Shown piece after piece: positions 52,396 to 62,416 of a stretch of 64,000 bases of DNA (position 1 is the stretch's first letter; each line of letters opens with the position of its first letter). Origin of the DNA: Thermovenabulum gondwanense. Lineage in GTDB: Bacteria; Bacillota; Thermosediminibacteria; Thermosediminibacterales; Thermosediminibacteraceae. A program made the translations under genes and the position numbers. The notes under the pieces are model-generated. The model did no database searches. It saw only the letters and a list, made by a program, of their open reading frames with translations, and was not told where the DNA came from. The stretch is taken from contig NZ_LOHZ01000019.1 in NCBI RefSeq assembly GCF_001601575.1, forward strand, positions 1 through 64,000, read 5' to 3'.

Positions 52396-53202
52396 TTATA
52401 TAATTAGTTTTTTAGCCGTTACATTCACCCTTAACACATTTAAAGCTGTGCAGTATTCCACAATTTTTTTTACCTCTTCTTGAACCTTCGAAAGCAGCTC
52501 ATCAATTTTATATCCGTATTCTAAATTTAGTTCCAAATTTATTACAATGCCGCTTTCGTAATTTTCCAGTATAGCCCTTCCACCTTTTGCAACACCGCTG
52601 ATGCTGTTAGCTGTAAAAAGCGCTAACTGCTCTACCGCCACGTTGGAGATGGTATACTTTCCCAGGTAGCTGTAAGTAGGCCTGACCACCGTACTTTCCT
52701 TCTCAAATTCTACCTTTCCCCTTCTAAAAAATATCTTCATAGGATCCAAGAGATATCCGGAAAAATACTTTTTCACCTCAAGAGTGGGAGCAGGAATGGC
52801 GTGTTTTCCCTCCTTGCTCCTTAGAAACCTCGCTGTTTCAATTTCCTTATCCGAAGATATTTCCTCAATGTAAAGGGTTTTATCGGGAAGGTCCAGCGAA
52901 AGAGTCCTGCAAATTTCCCTGACCATATTCTCGGAAGTGCCAATAACCAGAATATTTTTACCCGGGCTTATTTCCCGCAATTTTTCCCTCGCCTCTTTCG
53001 CATGGGCAGGATCTTTAAACAGCGCCCTTTTTATCGCCGCAATCCTGGTTTTTTCTTTTTTTGCCGAGGTTCCCGCTACAACGCTGTTATTGTATATAAC
53101 AAGTCCGTCATCGATAATTATTTCCGCATTATTTAAAGCTGCAATCATCAGGGCTTTATAACTTTTTCCAGTTCCGCTTTTCCCTATAAGAGCAATAACC
53201 AT
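52396..53202 (-). CDS. P-loop ATPase fused to an Asp23/Gls24 domain (268 aa)
   Basis: The N-terminus is a P-loop with Walker A GKSGTGKS (7-14) and a possible Walker B strand NILVIGTS. The C-terminal third (about 175-268) matches the Asp23/Gls24 (DUF322) fold: GKYTISNVAVEQLALFTANSISGV, NLELNLEYGYKIDELLSKVQEEVKKIV and LNVLRVNVTAKKL. Gls24 proteins are alkaline-shock or envelope-stress proteins, often membrane-associated through AmaP. A fusion to a kinase-like NTPase is unusual and its substrate is unknown. It has its own spacer on both sides and is not obviously part of the nuoE-like operon. Confidence 0.82.
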   Translation of the reverse strand: MVIALIGKSGTGKSYKALMIAALNNAEIIIDDGLVIYNNSVVAGTSAKKEKTRIAAIKRALFKDPAHAKEAREKLREISPGKNILVIGTSENMVREICRTLSLDLPDKTLYIEEISSDKEIETARFLRSKEGKHAIPAPTLEVKKYFSGYLLDPMKIFFRRGKVEFEKESTVVRPTYSYLGKYTISNVAVEQLALFTANSISGVAKGGRAILENYESGIVINLELNLEYGYKIDELLSKVQEEVKKIVEYCTALNVLRVNVTAKKLII

Positions 53203-53260
53203 ATAAGATCACCCTTAAAGTAAATAATATCACAAAAAGGCATTTTTTTATATAAAAAAA

Positions 53261-53279
53261 ATCCCGCCAAAAGCGGGAT
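53261..53279 (-). terminator. Terminator of the GH18 gene
   Basis: ATCCCGC/GCGGGAT with TTTTTTTTATA on the minus strand, 4 bp after the stop. Confidence 0.85.
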
Positions 53280-53283
53280 AAAT

Positions 53284-54705
53284 TTACTTTTTCAACGGTA
53301 CCATTTTTTCACCAACCGCATCCCAGAAACCGTTTGTAGTATAACCCAGCCTCCAAACCGCAACTCCCTTTAGCCCCTTAGACACCGCGCTAATTACTTT
53401 GTTCTTTACCGCCACGTCGCTTTCCATCCATATTTGATAGGTAACATTGTTTTCATCGGTAAATTTTCCATAAGCCATTAAAGTTTTTTCATCAATATTA
53501 AACTTCAGCCCGTATTTTGACTGTAGCTCATCGGCATAAAGGGTACCGGTGTAATTAAATCCCATCCTTGAAGGCAGCACCGTGTATTTTTTCCCATTAG
53601 CCCAGGCGTATCCGTAATAACCTATGCCCAGAACCACCTTTTCTGCAGGGATTCTTTTTAATGTGTAATCAAGTATTTGCTCTACCCAGTCCACTCCTGC
53701 CTGCGGTTCCGGATTTGCAGGGTTTTTATCGTAAGCCATGAGAACGACAAAATCGGAATATTTACCAAGAGTCTCGTAATCGTAGCCGGGCCACCAGTCC
53801 CTTTCCTCGGTCTTTACCGGCAACGAGAGATTCAAAGATTTATTTTTTTCTTTCAAGGCATTATATAGGGATTTAACAAACTCATTGAAATTATCCTTGT
53901 CGGAGGGACTTAAGTATTCAAAGTCTAAGTTTACTCCATCATACCCTTCTTTTTGAACTTCATACACTATGCTTTGGACAATTTCCTTTCTTTTTTCCGG
54001 TGTGGCGAGGGCTTGAGAAAGTTTTTGCCTGTCACTCTCAAAAACGAGGGCGTAAACGTATATCCCTTTCTCTTTTGCTATTCGGAATACTTCTTGATAG
54101 TCCTGGGGAGTCATTATAAATCTTTTATTATCGTAATTGGTCAACCTGGCATTGTCATCCAAGGTGTACCATTTTACAGCCACGGAGGTTAATCTGTCAG
54201 CGTTGTTTAAAAAATCCTGAAATGAATAGGAGTAATAATACCCCAGGATGTGTTTTAAAACCTTTTGCTTTGAAATTATATTAACCGTTCTGCTTTTTTC
54301 ATCCCAGTTCACAGTAGCGCCAAAGGCTTCGGAAAAAAATCTCAACGGGACAAGCACCCTCCCCTGATACAGTATTGGAGAAACATCCATAGTGAAGGTT
54401 TTATTGTTTACTAAAGCAACCTTGCTGTTCAGCTTCAACTCCACCGTAAACTCGCTGTTAAAAGCCGTAACCTTTCTTTCCCTATTATCCCAGTTGACGG
54501 TTGCACCCACTTTTTCACTTATTGCCCTGAAAGGGACGAAAACCCTGTTATTTTTTAAAATTGGATTTACATCAAATTTCAAAAGGCTTCCATCTAATAT
54601 TACGCTGGCGGTAGCCGCATAGGACGGGGTATAGGTAGAAAAGCAGAAAATCAATATTATAAGAGTTGTCAATATGTACTTAAATTTCCCCATGGTTTTT
54701 TTCAT
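53284..54705 (-). CDS. Exported GH18 glycosidase with copper-amine-oxidase-N stalk domains (473 aa)
   Basis: Signal peptide (MKKTMGKFKY..., cleavage after SYA near residue 30), then two stalk half-repeats (ILDGSLLKFDVNPIL, RVFVPFRAISEKVGATVNW; TMDVSPILYQGRVLVPLRFFSEAFGATVNW). A glycoside hydrolase family 18 domain follows (about 155-470), with the catalytic DGVNLDFEYL (Glu as proton donor), VVLMAYDKN, and KVVLGIGYYGYAW. GH18 enzymes of this kind (YaaH/SleL-like) cleave peptidoglycan or chitin; in spore-formers they act in germination. It is 32 bp downstream of the SLH protein gene. Confidence 0.92.
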   Translation of the reverse strand: MKKTMGKFKYILTTLIILIFCFSTYTPSYAATASVILDGSLLKFDVNPILKNNRVFVPFRAISEKVGATVNWDNRERKVTAFNSEFTVELKLNSKVALVNNKTFTMDVSPILYQGRVLVPLRFFSEAFGATVNWDEKSRTVNIISKQKVLKHILGYYYSYSFQDFLNNADRLTSVAVKWYTLDDNARLTNYDNKRFIMTPQDYQEVFRIAKEKGIYVYALVFESDRQKLSQALATPEKRKEIVQSIVYEVQKEGYDGVNLDFEYLSPSDKDNFNEFVKSLYNALKEKNKSLNLSLPVKTEERDWWPGYDYETLGKYSDFVVLMAYDKNPANPEPQAGVDWVEQILDYTLKRIPAEKVVLGIGYYGYAWANGKKYTVLPSRMGFNYTGTLYADELQSKYGLKFNIDEKTLMAYGKFTDENNVTYQIWMESDVAVKNKVISAVSKGLKGVAVWRLGYTTNGFWDAVGEKMVPLKK

Positions 54706-54736
54706 ATTTTATCCCCTTTCAGCCCAAAAATATTGA

Positions 54737-55948
54737 TTAATTCATATCTATATAATAAGGAGCGTATTTAGCTTCATCAGGAATAATTATTTGCTCCTCT
54801 TCCCCTGTATTAAAATATTCATTAAATCCATTTAATGTAATACTATCGGTAGAATTTATGATTATCTTTATTTCGAAAATCTCCTTTAAAAGGTTCCTGT
54901 TTTCATCTATGAAAAGTTCCCCCTGGATTTTTTCCACAGTAAAATCCTTTTGAGACTGTAAAATAGAGGACGGTAGTATCCCGATTTTTTCTAAATCCTT
55001 TAACCCATTATTTTCAATAGAAGGCAGGTAATATTTAATCCTTGAAACACCTTCGGAAGGCCGGTCTTCTAAAATAAAAAAGCCCTCCTTAAAATCGAAA
55101 TTTTCAATGAAAACAGGAATATTAAAATCTTTTACACTTGTATTGACCCTGATCCATTTATTATTTCCCATATTCGCCGTATCGCTTAGATTAATGTAAT
55201 TGTAATTTTCATCAATATATATCTCCATACCATTGATGCCATCATTATATATCATGCCGTTTTCAGCCTTTGTCATCATTTTCTGATGAAAAACCTTATT
55301 TATAAGGGTTGTTTGTAGCTCATTCTCAAAAGAAAGCTCTTCCCTTCCTTTTATATAGACCAAATCCATTACATCTCTTCTTTTATAATTTTCCAGGGCA
55401 TTTTTATTTTTCAATGCTTCCATTACCGTGGTTTTTGCATAACTGTTTTCAGAAAAAATATTTTTTACTAATTCTTCCGCATCCTTTTGGCTTAATATTT
55501 TTCTTTCGCTATTATAAGTCCAGCTTTTTATTAACCCTTCTTTTACCGACAATTCCACACAGGATTTTTCCCAATTTGCATTTTCCCCTGCCAAATCCTT
55601 TATCCCCAGCGTTCTTAAAATCAGAGCAAGGGCCTCGGGGTATGTAATGAGTTTTTCAGGTTTTACCGTGCCATCGGGATACCCCTTTATAATTCCCTTA
55701 TGATAAAGGAACAAAATGAAAGGGGCATGTATCGAATTCATCTTTAAATCCCTGAAAATAATATTTCCTCCGTTTATAGAGTTTGCTTCGGGAAAAGCCG
55801 CCTGAACAAGCAATTTGGCAAATTCCCCTCTTGAGATATATAATTTCCTCTTTTCATCCCCGGCCTCCGACGATTTTGAATACGATAATAAAGCTATAAA
55901 TATCACAAAAAAGACCAAAATTCGATAAATATTTCTTAATTTCAGCAA
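54737..55948 (-). CDS. S-layer-homology (SLH) domain protein (403 aa)
   Basis: N-terminal signal/anchor (IYRILVFFVIFIALLSYSKS), then SLH-type repeats: SRGEFAKLLVQAAFPE, the diagnostic GIIKGYPDGTVKPEKLITYPEALALILRTLGI, and EGLIKSWTYNSERKILSQKDAEELV. SLH domains bind pyruvylated cell-wall polymers. The C-terminal half (about 180-403) is an unrecognised mixed alpha/beta domain. The start chosen is TTG 55948 with AAAGGAG 5-6 nt upstream; the ATG at 55966 has no ribosome site. It is upstream of the GH18 gene, so the pair may act together at the envelope. Confidence 0.85.
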   Translation of the reverse strand: MLKLRNIYRILVFFVIFIALLSYSKSSEAGDEKRKLYISRGEFAKLLVQAAFPEANSINGGNIIFRDLKMNSIHAPFILFLYHKGIIKGYPDGTVKPEKLITYPEALALILRTLGIKDLAGENANWEKSCVELSVKEGLIKSWTYNSERKILSQKDAEELVKNIFSENSYAKTTVMEALKNKNALENYKRRDVMDLVYIKGREELSFENELQTTLINKVFHQKMMTKAENGMIYNDGINGMEIYIDENYNYINLSDTANMGNNKWIRVNTSVKDFNIPVFIENFDFKEGFFILEDRPSEGVSRIKYYLPSIENNGLKDLEKIGILPSSILQSQKDFTVEKIQGELFIDENRNLLKEIFEIKIIINSTDSITLNGFNEYFNTGEEEQIIIPDEAKYAPYYIDMN

Positions 55949-56084
55949 AAATTCTCCTTTCCACATTTATTATTTTAATTTTTTTCGACATTGCTCTTAT
56001 AAAATCCTCCTATAAAATGTGTAATATTATTCCATTTTTATTTGATTATTTCCTGGAATATCGGAGTCTTATATTCAGTATAAA

Positions 56085-56101
56085 TTGTACTGGGTTTACA
56101 A
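56085..56101 (+). promoter_or_regulatory. Candidate autoregulatory operator of the GntR gene
   Basis: TTGTA-N7-TACAA inverted repeat 43 bp before the ATG, close to TATTCAGTATAAA, the probable -10 area. Confidence 0.4.
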
Positions 56102-56144
56102 GACAACCTGCTACCTTTGAAAAGCTGAGAAAAGGGGTGAAAAA

Positions 56145-56831
56145 ATGGAAAACCTATTAGGCCCCATAGAGCTTCAAGAATACCCACCCATTAGCAGAGA
56201 AGTTTATAGAATCTTAAGAGAAAACATTTTAAACGCCAAACTGCCCCAGGGCCTTAAGCTTGTGGAGCGGGATATTGCCCGGCAGCTGGGTGTGAGCCGC
56301 ACACCCGTCAGGGAAGCCATTCGCAAACTCGAGCAGGAAGGACTTGTCCGCCATATCCCCAGAAAGGGCGTAATCGTATCTAATATCTCCGAGCGGGATA
56401 TTCAGGATATCTATGCCATTCGGGCGGTTTTAGAAGGGCTGGCAGCAAGGCTTGCTGCAGAAAGGATAAGTCCTAAAAAACTTAACAGGCTTAACGAAAT
56501 TATCACAGAAATGAAAAAAGCCTTAGAGCAAAAGGATGAAAAGACTTTACAGGTCCTTCACTTAGAATTCAATAATATCATTTACGAAGCAGCGGAATGC
56601 CCCCGGCTCTATCAAATGATAAACCTTCTGGTGGACTACATTGCCGCCTTTACAAAAATAGGATACAGCGTCCCTGGACGTATGCAGGCGGCTACTGAAG
56701 AACACGAAAATCTTGCAAAAGCCATAGCCGAAGGCGATTTTGTACTTGCAGAAGAAATAGCCCGGAAACATATTGAGAAATCCCGGGAGGCTTATTTTCT
56801 CAAAAAAAATCAGGGGGTGAGTAAAATTTGA
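56145..56831 (+). CDS. GntR-family (FCD domain) regulator of the oxalate island (228 aa)
   Basis: Winged helix at 20-85 (VYRILRENILNAKLPQGLKLVERDIARQLGVSRTPVREAIRKLEQEGLVRHIPRKGVIV), followed by an FCD ligand domain (IYAIRAVLEGLAARLAAE; metal-binding Asp/His type: LEFNNIIYEAAE, EEHENLAKAIAEGDFVLAEEIARKHIE). FCD regulators sense small organic acids, so oxalate or a related acid is the natural inducer (inference). It overlaps the AAA ATPase gene (TTGA). Possible binding sites are 56085-56101 and 59037-59053. Confidence 0.9.
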   Translation: MENLLGPIELQEYPPISREVYRILRENILNAKLPQGLKLVERDIARQLGVSRTPVREAIRKLEQEGLVRHIPRKGVIVSNISERDIQDIYAIRAVLEGLAARLAAERISPKKLNRLNEIITEMKKALEQKDEKTLQVLHLEFNNIIYEAAECPRLYQMINLLVDYIAAFTKIGYSVPGRMQAATEEHENLAKAIAEGDFVLAEEIARKHIEKSREAYFLKKNQGVSKI

Positions 56832-58933
56832 TATTCCCCGAAAATTTCAAGCTTAAGGTGATAGAGGCGGAAATTCAGGATGCAAGAAAGGGTATGGTCA
56901 GAATACCTGCCGATGCGATGACAGCCTTGGGGCTAAAGCCAAATGATGTGGTTACAATTACGGGAAAGCGCACTACTGTAGCAAGGGTAGTCCCCGGCTT
57001 CCCCGAAAGCTGTCTTCCCGGCTGCATTCAGATGGATGGTGTAATAAGGTTTAATTCCGGGGCAGGAATCGGGGACCTGGTGGAAATAGCTCCCTGTGAA
57101 GCACTGGAAGCCAAATTCATCGTTCTTTCTCCGGTTTTAACCGGATGGCAGGGGTCAGATAAGGAAGTTCAGGTTATAAAAAAATTTCTTATGGGCAGGG
57201 CAGTAATCGCAGGGGATCAGGTGTCCATAACCCAGTTCAGTGGAACAGATGAAGCGTTTACCATAGAAGGTACCTCCCCAAAAGGTGCGGTAATAATAAC
57301 CCGTGAAACCATCGTTCGAATAAAAGGAACGGAAAATTCTCAGAGTCGCAGGGGAAATATCACCTATGAGGATATCGGAGGATTGGAAAAGGAGATTAAA
57401 AAAATTCGAGAAATTGTGGAACTCCCTTTAAAATACCCTAACATTTTTCACGAACTGGGAATAGAGCCTCCAAAGGGTATACTCTTATACGGTCCTCCTG
57501 GTACCGGGAAAACCCTTATTGCTCGAGCCATCGCCGCAGAAACGGAAGCTCACTTTATACTGGTTAACGGTCCGGAAATAATGAACAAATACTACGGTGA
57601 AAGCGAGGCAAAGCTCAGGCAGGTATTTGAGGAAGCTAAAAAGAAGGCCCCCACTATAATATTTTTGGATGAAATCGATGCTATTGCCCCCCGGCGCACC
57701 GAAGTACATGGAGATGTGGAAAAAAGGGTGGTAGCTCAGTTACTGGCGTTGATGGACGGCTTAGAGGCAAGGGGCAATGTAATAGTTCTTGCAGCCACCA
57801 ACGTTCCGGATTTAATAGACCCGGCCCTGCGCCGTCCGGGAAGGTTCGATAGGGAAATTCTCATAGATGTGCCCGATCAGCGTGGCCGCCGGGAAATTTT
57901 AGAAATCCATACCCGCGGTATGGCCCTTTCGGAAGATGTTTCCTTAGATCGCTTAGCCGCAGTTACTCACGGTTTTGTAGGTGCAGATCTCGCAGCCCTG
58001 TGCCGGGAAGCGGGAATGCATGCGCTTCAGAGAGTTCTGGAAAAATTACCATCCGAATCGGCTCCCTTAGATTTAACAGAATTAAAAGTGACCATGAATG
58101 ATTTTCTGAACGCCCTTGAGGAAGTAGACCCCTCCGCAACCCGGGAATTTGCCGTAGAGCCTCCTTCCGTAGGGTGGAATGATATCGGAGGCTTAAACCC
58201 TGTAAAGGAACGGTTAAAGTCATTGGTCCAGTGGCCATTGACCCGCCCGGAACTCATTGAAAAATTTCACCTTAACCCTCCAAAAGGCATTTTGCTTTTT
58301 GGGCCTCCCGGCACCGGAAAAACCCTTACTGTAAGGGCTTTGGCCAGGGAAAGCAGGATTAACTTTATTCCCGTAAACACATCTCTATTATTTTCCAGGT
58401 GGAAAGGGCAAGCTGAAAAAATGCTCCATGAGGTTTTCCGGAAAGCCCGGCAGGTTTCTCCCTGTATATTATTTTTTGACGAACTGGACGCCCTGGTCCC
58501 GTCAAGACGCGGGGGTGAAGAAACAAACGGCCATTTAGTTTCTCAATTCCTGTTAGAGTTTGATGCTCTCGAAGAGATTCATCAGGTAATTGTAATTGGA
58601 GCAACAAATCGAATCGACCTTATTGATAAAGCACTTTTAAGGCCGGGTAGATTTGACGAAGTTATAGAATTTCCTTATCCCGATAGGCTTGACAGGCGGG
58701 CTATCTTTGAAATTCATCTGCGTTCCCGTCCTCTTGCTGATGACTTAAATCTGGAAGAATTAGCGCAAAGATCCGAAGGTTTTACCGGAGCGGAAATTGA
58801 AGCGGTTTGCCGCAGGGCAGCCTTTGCTGCGGCTTTAGAGTATGTTTCAAATCGCCTTATAACCCGGGATGCGGGATTAATCAGGCAGCGCCACCTTATA
58901 AATGCCATAGATGAATCAAAAAAGAAAAATTGA
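56828..58933 (+). CDS. CDC48/VAT-type AAA+ ATPase (701 aa)
   Basis: Archaeal/eukaryotic-style CDC48 layout. The N-terminal double-psi barrel domain (about 1-180) includes [23 protein letters not shown] and [16 protein letters not shown]. The D1 AAA module (about 180-430) has Walker A GPPGTGKT, Walker [13 protein letters not shown], and [11 protein letters not shown]. The D2 module (about 445-690) has [22 protein letters not shown], and [11 protein letters not shown]. Both ATPase sites look intact. Such proteins unfold substrates or remodel complexes; bacterial members are uncommon. The start is TTG 56828, overlapping the GntR stop, with GGGGGTGAG upstream. Co-expression with the oxalate regulator points to a role in assembly or turnover of the oxalate enzymes (inference). 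Confidence 0.93.
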   Translation: MIFPENFKLKVIEAEIQDARKGMVRIPADAMTALGLKPNDVVTITGKRTTVARVVPGFPESCLPGCIQMDGVIRFNSGAGIGDLVEIAPCEALEAKFIVLSPVLTGWQGSDKEVQVIKKFLMGRAVIAGDQVSITQFSGTDEAFTIEGTSPKGAVIITRETIVRIKGTENSQSRRGNITYEDIGGLEKEIKKIREIVELPLKYPNIFHELGIEPPKGILLYGPPGTGKTLIARAIAAETEAHFILVNGPEIMNKYYGESEAKLRQVFEEAKKKAPTIIFLDEIDAIAPRRTEVHGDVEKRVVAQLLALMDGLEARGNVIVLAATNVPDLIDPALRRPGRFDREILIDVPDQRGRREILEIHTRGMALSEDVSLDRLAAVTHGFVGADLAALCREAGMHALQRVLEKLPSESAPLDLTELKVTMNDFLNALEEVDPSATREFAVEPPSVGWNDIGGLNPVKERLKSLVQWPLTRPELIEKFHLNPPKGILLFGPPGTGKTLTVRALARESRINFIPVNTSLLFSRWKGQAEKMLHEVFRKARQVSPCILFFDELDALVPSRRGGEETNGHLVSQFLLEFDALEEIHQVIVIGATNRIDLIDKALLRPGRFDEVIEFPYPDRLDRRAIFEIHLRSRPLADDLNLEELAQRSEGFTGAEIEAVCRRAAFAAALEYVSNRLITRDAGLIRQRHLINAIDESKKKN

Positions 58934-59146
58934 AAATTAATTTTCAAACTACATGTCATAAATACAAAATTTGCATCATAACTTTATTGTAGAAGAAGGG
59001 AAGGGAAAAAAAAACTTATTTTTAATGCGGGTAATTGGTATACCGTATGCCACAAAATAAAATTAAGTTTTCATATAATTAAAACTTTTAAGGAGGTGAA
59101 CATTTTTTTCAATATTTTAAAAAAAATTAAGAGAGGAGGAATGTCA
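58934..59146 (+). promoter_or_regulatory. Promoter region of the oxalate oxidoreductase operon with a candidate GntR operator
   Basis: TGGTATAC-C-GTATGCCA (59037-59053) is a 17-bp inverted repeat with one mismatch, typical in size and symmetry for FCD-GntR sites. It lies 18 bp upstream of a TATAAT (about 59076-59081) that has no good -35. Repressor or activator action is therefore possible. No open frame exists in this 200-bp spacer. Confidence 0.5.
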
Positions 59147-60094
59147 ATGTCTTCTGCCGATCTTTTTAAAGAACCCAATTTAAAACAAATTACAGTATGG
59201 TCCCGAGGCGTAATTATGAACAAGGACGCCAGGGACGTAGTAGTAGCCCTCACTGAAGCGGCAGCAAAAGAAGGAAAATACGTTCAAGCCTGGGAAAATT
59301 ACGTGGACCTACCGGACCGAATCAATGTACCCGTACGCGCTTATGCGCGTATAAGCAGTGATCCAATTGCCAGCAGATATGTGTATGAAAACGAAAGCCC
59401 CGATATAGTGGTGGTGCTGGAAGAGACGCTGGTCAAAGGCGTACCAGTACTCAAAGGCATCAAACCGGGGAGCACATTAATAGTAAATACTCGCCGCAGC
59501 ATAGACACCATATTAAAGTTCTTAGGAGACACCGGTAATTTGGCTCAGATCGCGACGGTAGACGCCAGCAGCATGGCTGAAGCCGTAATCACCCTTTCCG
59601 GTGCCGAAGGTGCTACCGATGCCACGGGTATAGGCGCGGGTATTGCCGCACCTATAGTTGGGGCTGTTGCTAAAGTCACAGGTATCGTAGATGTAGAAAA
59701 TTTAGCTAAGGTGGTTAAAAACCCTGCTGCAATGCGGCGCGGATACGAGGAAGTTCAGGTTAAGACATTGCCTCCTAAACCCGCCGTAGAAGAGACAAAA
59801 TTAGAAGCCATGGAACTTTTAAAGCAGATGCCCTTTGCCGGAACCGTTCCTTCTCCTCAGGAAGAAAATGAAGGTATGATTACCGGAAATTGGCGTATGA
59901 AAAGACCCGTTTTAAATACGGACGCCTGTACCCAGTGCTGGACCTGCTGGATCTATTGCCCCGATTCCTGCATTAAAAAGGGCGATGATGGGCCTCTCTT
60001 CAATCTGAAGTACTGCAAAGGATGCGGTTTATGTGCTGCGGTATGCCCGACCGGGGCCATTACCCAGGTTCCAGAATTAGATTTTGAAGATTAG
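59147..60094 (+). CDS. Oxalate oxidoreductase, fused gamma/delta subunit (315 aa)
   Basis: Part of the thiamine-diphosphate enzyme that oxidises oxalate to two CO2 and reduces ferredoxin. Residues 1-200 are the gamma domain (ITVWSRGVIMNKDARDVVVALTEAA, IVVVLEETLVKGVPVLKGIKPGSTLIVNTRR). The C-terminal 80 residues are the delta domain with two 4Fe-4S clusters: CTQCWTCWIYCPDSC and CKGCGLCAAVCPTGAI. The gamma-delta fusion and the 315-aa length are as I recall for the Moorella thermoacetica enzyme. ATG 59147 has GGAGG 7 nt upstream; ATG 59141 is too close to it. It is the first gene of the gamma/delta-alpha-beta operon. Confidence 0.92.
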   Translation: MSSADLFKEPNLKQITVWSRGVIMNKDARDVVVALTEAAAKEGKYVQAWENYVDLPDRINVPVRAYARISSDPIASRYVYENESPDIVVVLEETLVKGVPVLKGIKPGSTLIVNTRRSIDTILKFLGDTGNLAQIATVDASSMAEAVITLSGAEGATDATGIGAGIAAPIVGAVAKVTGIVDVENLAKVVKNPAAMRRGYEEVQVKTLPPKPAVEETKLEAMELLKQMPFAGTVPSPQEENEGMITGNWRMKRPVLNTDACTQCWTCWIYCPDSCIKKGDDGPLFNLKYCKGCGLCAAVCPTGAITQVPELDFED

Positions 60095-60114
60095 TAGTTT
60101 CAGGAGGTGAAAAA

Positions 60115-61302
60115 ATGGGTAAAGTGAAAAATATTTCGGGATGCGTAGCGGTGGCTAACGGAGTTCGCTTGGCGGATGTGGATGTCATCTGCTCCTATCC
60201 CATCCGTCCTTATACGGGGATTATGTCCGAACTTGCCCGAATGGTTGCCGATGGTGAATTGGACGCCGAATTCGTACACGGGGAAGGTGAGCACGCTCAG
60301 CTGAGTGTAGTATACGGAGCTTCGGCAGCCGGGGCTCGCGTATTCACCGGTAGTTCCGGGGTAGGCGTTACTTACGCCTTTGAAGTCTACTCCCCCATCT
60401 CCGGTGAACGCTTGCCGGTACAGATGGCTATTGCAGACCGTACCTTAGACCCCCCTGGAGATTTCGGTTCGGAGCATACCGACGCCGAATGCTGCAGAGA
60501 CCAGGGATGGATTCAGGGATGGGCTTGTACACCCCAGGAGGCTCTCGACAATACTCTCATTTTCTACCGTGTGGGAGAAGATCCAAGGGTATTGCTGCCT
60601 CAATTCTCCTGTATGGATGGTTATTTTGTAAGTCATATTCTGGGTCCAGTGGATATACCGGAAAAAGAGCAGGTAAAAGAATTCCTGCCACCTTATAAGA
60701 ACCACCACGTCCTTGATCCCAGAAAACCTCAAATAATTGGCCCACAAATCGAACCGGCTATGGGGCCGCCTCTGCAGTATCAGCGATATCAGGTTATAAA
60801 GAACGTATTTAAAGTTCTGGAAGAAGCCTGCGATGATTTTGCACGAATTTTCGGGCGTCGTTACGATCCCTACATGGAAGAATATTACACTGATGACGCT
60901 GAGGTGGTAATCTTCGGGCAGGGGGCCCACATGGAAACTGCGAAGGCCGTAGTGAGAAGATTACGCAATCTTGGAGAAAAAGTCGGGGTAGTTCGCCTGC
61001 GCACCTTCCGTCCCTTCCCCACCGAACAGGTGAAAGAGCGTTTATCCCGTTTCAAAGCTGTTGGCGTCCTTGACAACTCTACCAACTTCGGTATTTCCTG
61101 CGGAGGCGGCGTGCTGCTTTCCGAAGTGCGTGCCGCACTATATGACTTAGGCGATAAGGTAAAAACCGTAGGCTTCGTTGCAGGACTGGGCGGTGAAGTG
61201 GTTACACATGAAGAGTTCTACCGGATGTTCCAAAAAACTAAAGAAATTTCCAGAACCGGAAAAGTAGAAAAAACCGCCTACTGGTTGCCCTTTGAGTTAT
61301 AA
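60115..61302 (+). CDS. Oxalate oxidoreductase, alpha subunit (395 aa)
   Basis: Contains the pyrimidine-binding and transketolase-C-like domains of the 2-oxoacid:ferredoxin oxidoreductase family (CSYPIRPYTGIMSELA, HGEGEHAQLSVVYGASAAGARVFTGSSG, VIFGQGAHMETAKAVVRRLR). R31 and the loop LDPPGDF (111-117, with D112 and F117) fall exactly at positions I recall as oxalate-specific in the Moorella enzyme: Arg31 and the switch loop. This separates it from pyruvate:ferredoxin oxidoreductase. Length is identical to Moorella OOR alpha as I recall it. AGGAGGTG lies 6 nt before the ATG. Confidence 0.92.
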   Translation: MGKVKNISGCVAVANGVRLADVDVICSYPIRPYTGIMSELARMVADGELDAEFVHGEGEHAQLSVVYGASAAGARVFTGSSGVGVTYAFEVYSPISGERLPVQMAIADRTLDPPGDFGSEHTDAECCRDQGWIQGWACTPQEALDNTLIFYRVGEDPRVLLPQFSCMDGYFVSHILGPVDIPEKEQVKEFLPPYKNHHVLDPRKPQIIGPQIEPAMGPPLQYQRYQVIKNVFKVLEEACDDFARIFGRRYDPYMEEYYTDDAEVVIFGQGAHMETAKAVVRRLRNLGEKVGVVRLRTFRPFPTEQVKERLSRFKAVGVLDNSTNFGISCGGGVLLSEVRAALYDLGDKVKTVGFVAGLGGEVVTHEEFYRMFQKTKEISRTGKVEKTAYWLPFEL

Positions 61303-62265
<963 letters not shown>

Positions 62266-62283
62266 TATTAACAACCAAAACCT

Positions 62284-62310
62284 CTGCCCCAGGCTTTAAG
62301 CCTGGGGCAG
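62284..62310 (+). terminator. Hairpin after the OOR operon
   Basis: A perfect 13-bp stem CTGCCCCAGGCTT / AAGCCTGGGGCAG, followed only by GTTTCGCTTG. The weak T-run suggests partial read-through into the antiporter gene. Confidence 0.65.
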
Positions 62311-62416
62311 GTTTCGCTTGTCCAGTTTTTATATACAAATAAGTATTTTCTCGCAAGCTATTTTCTGATTTTTCATATTTTTTAAATTAATAAATTAAAG
62401 TATAAGGAGGGTTAAC

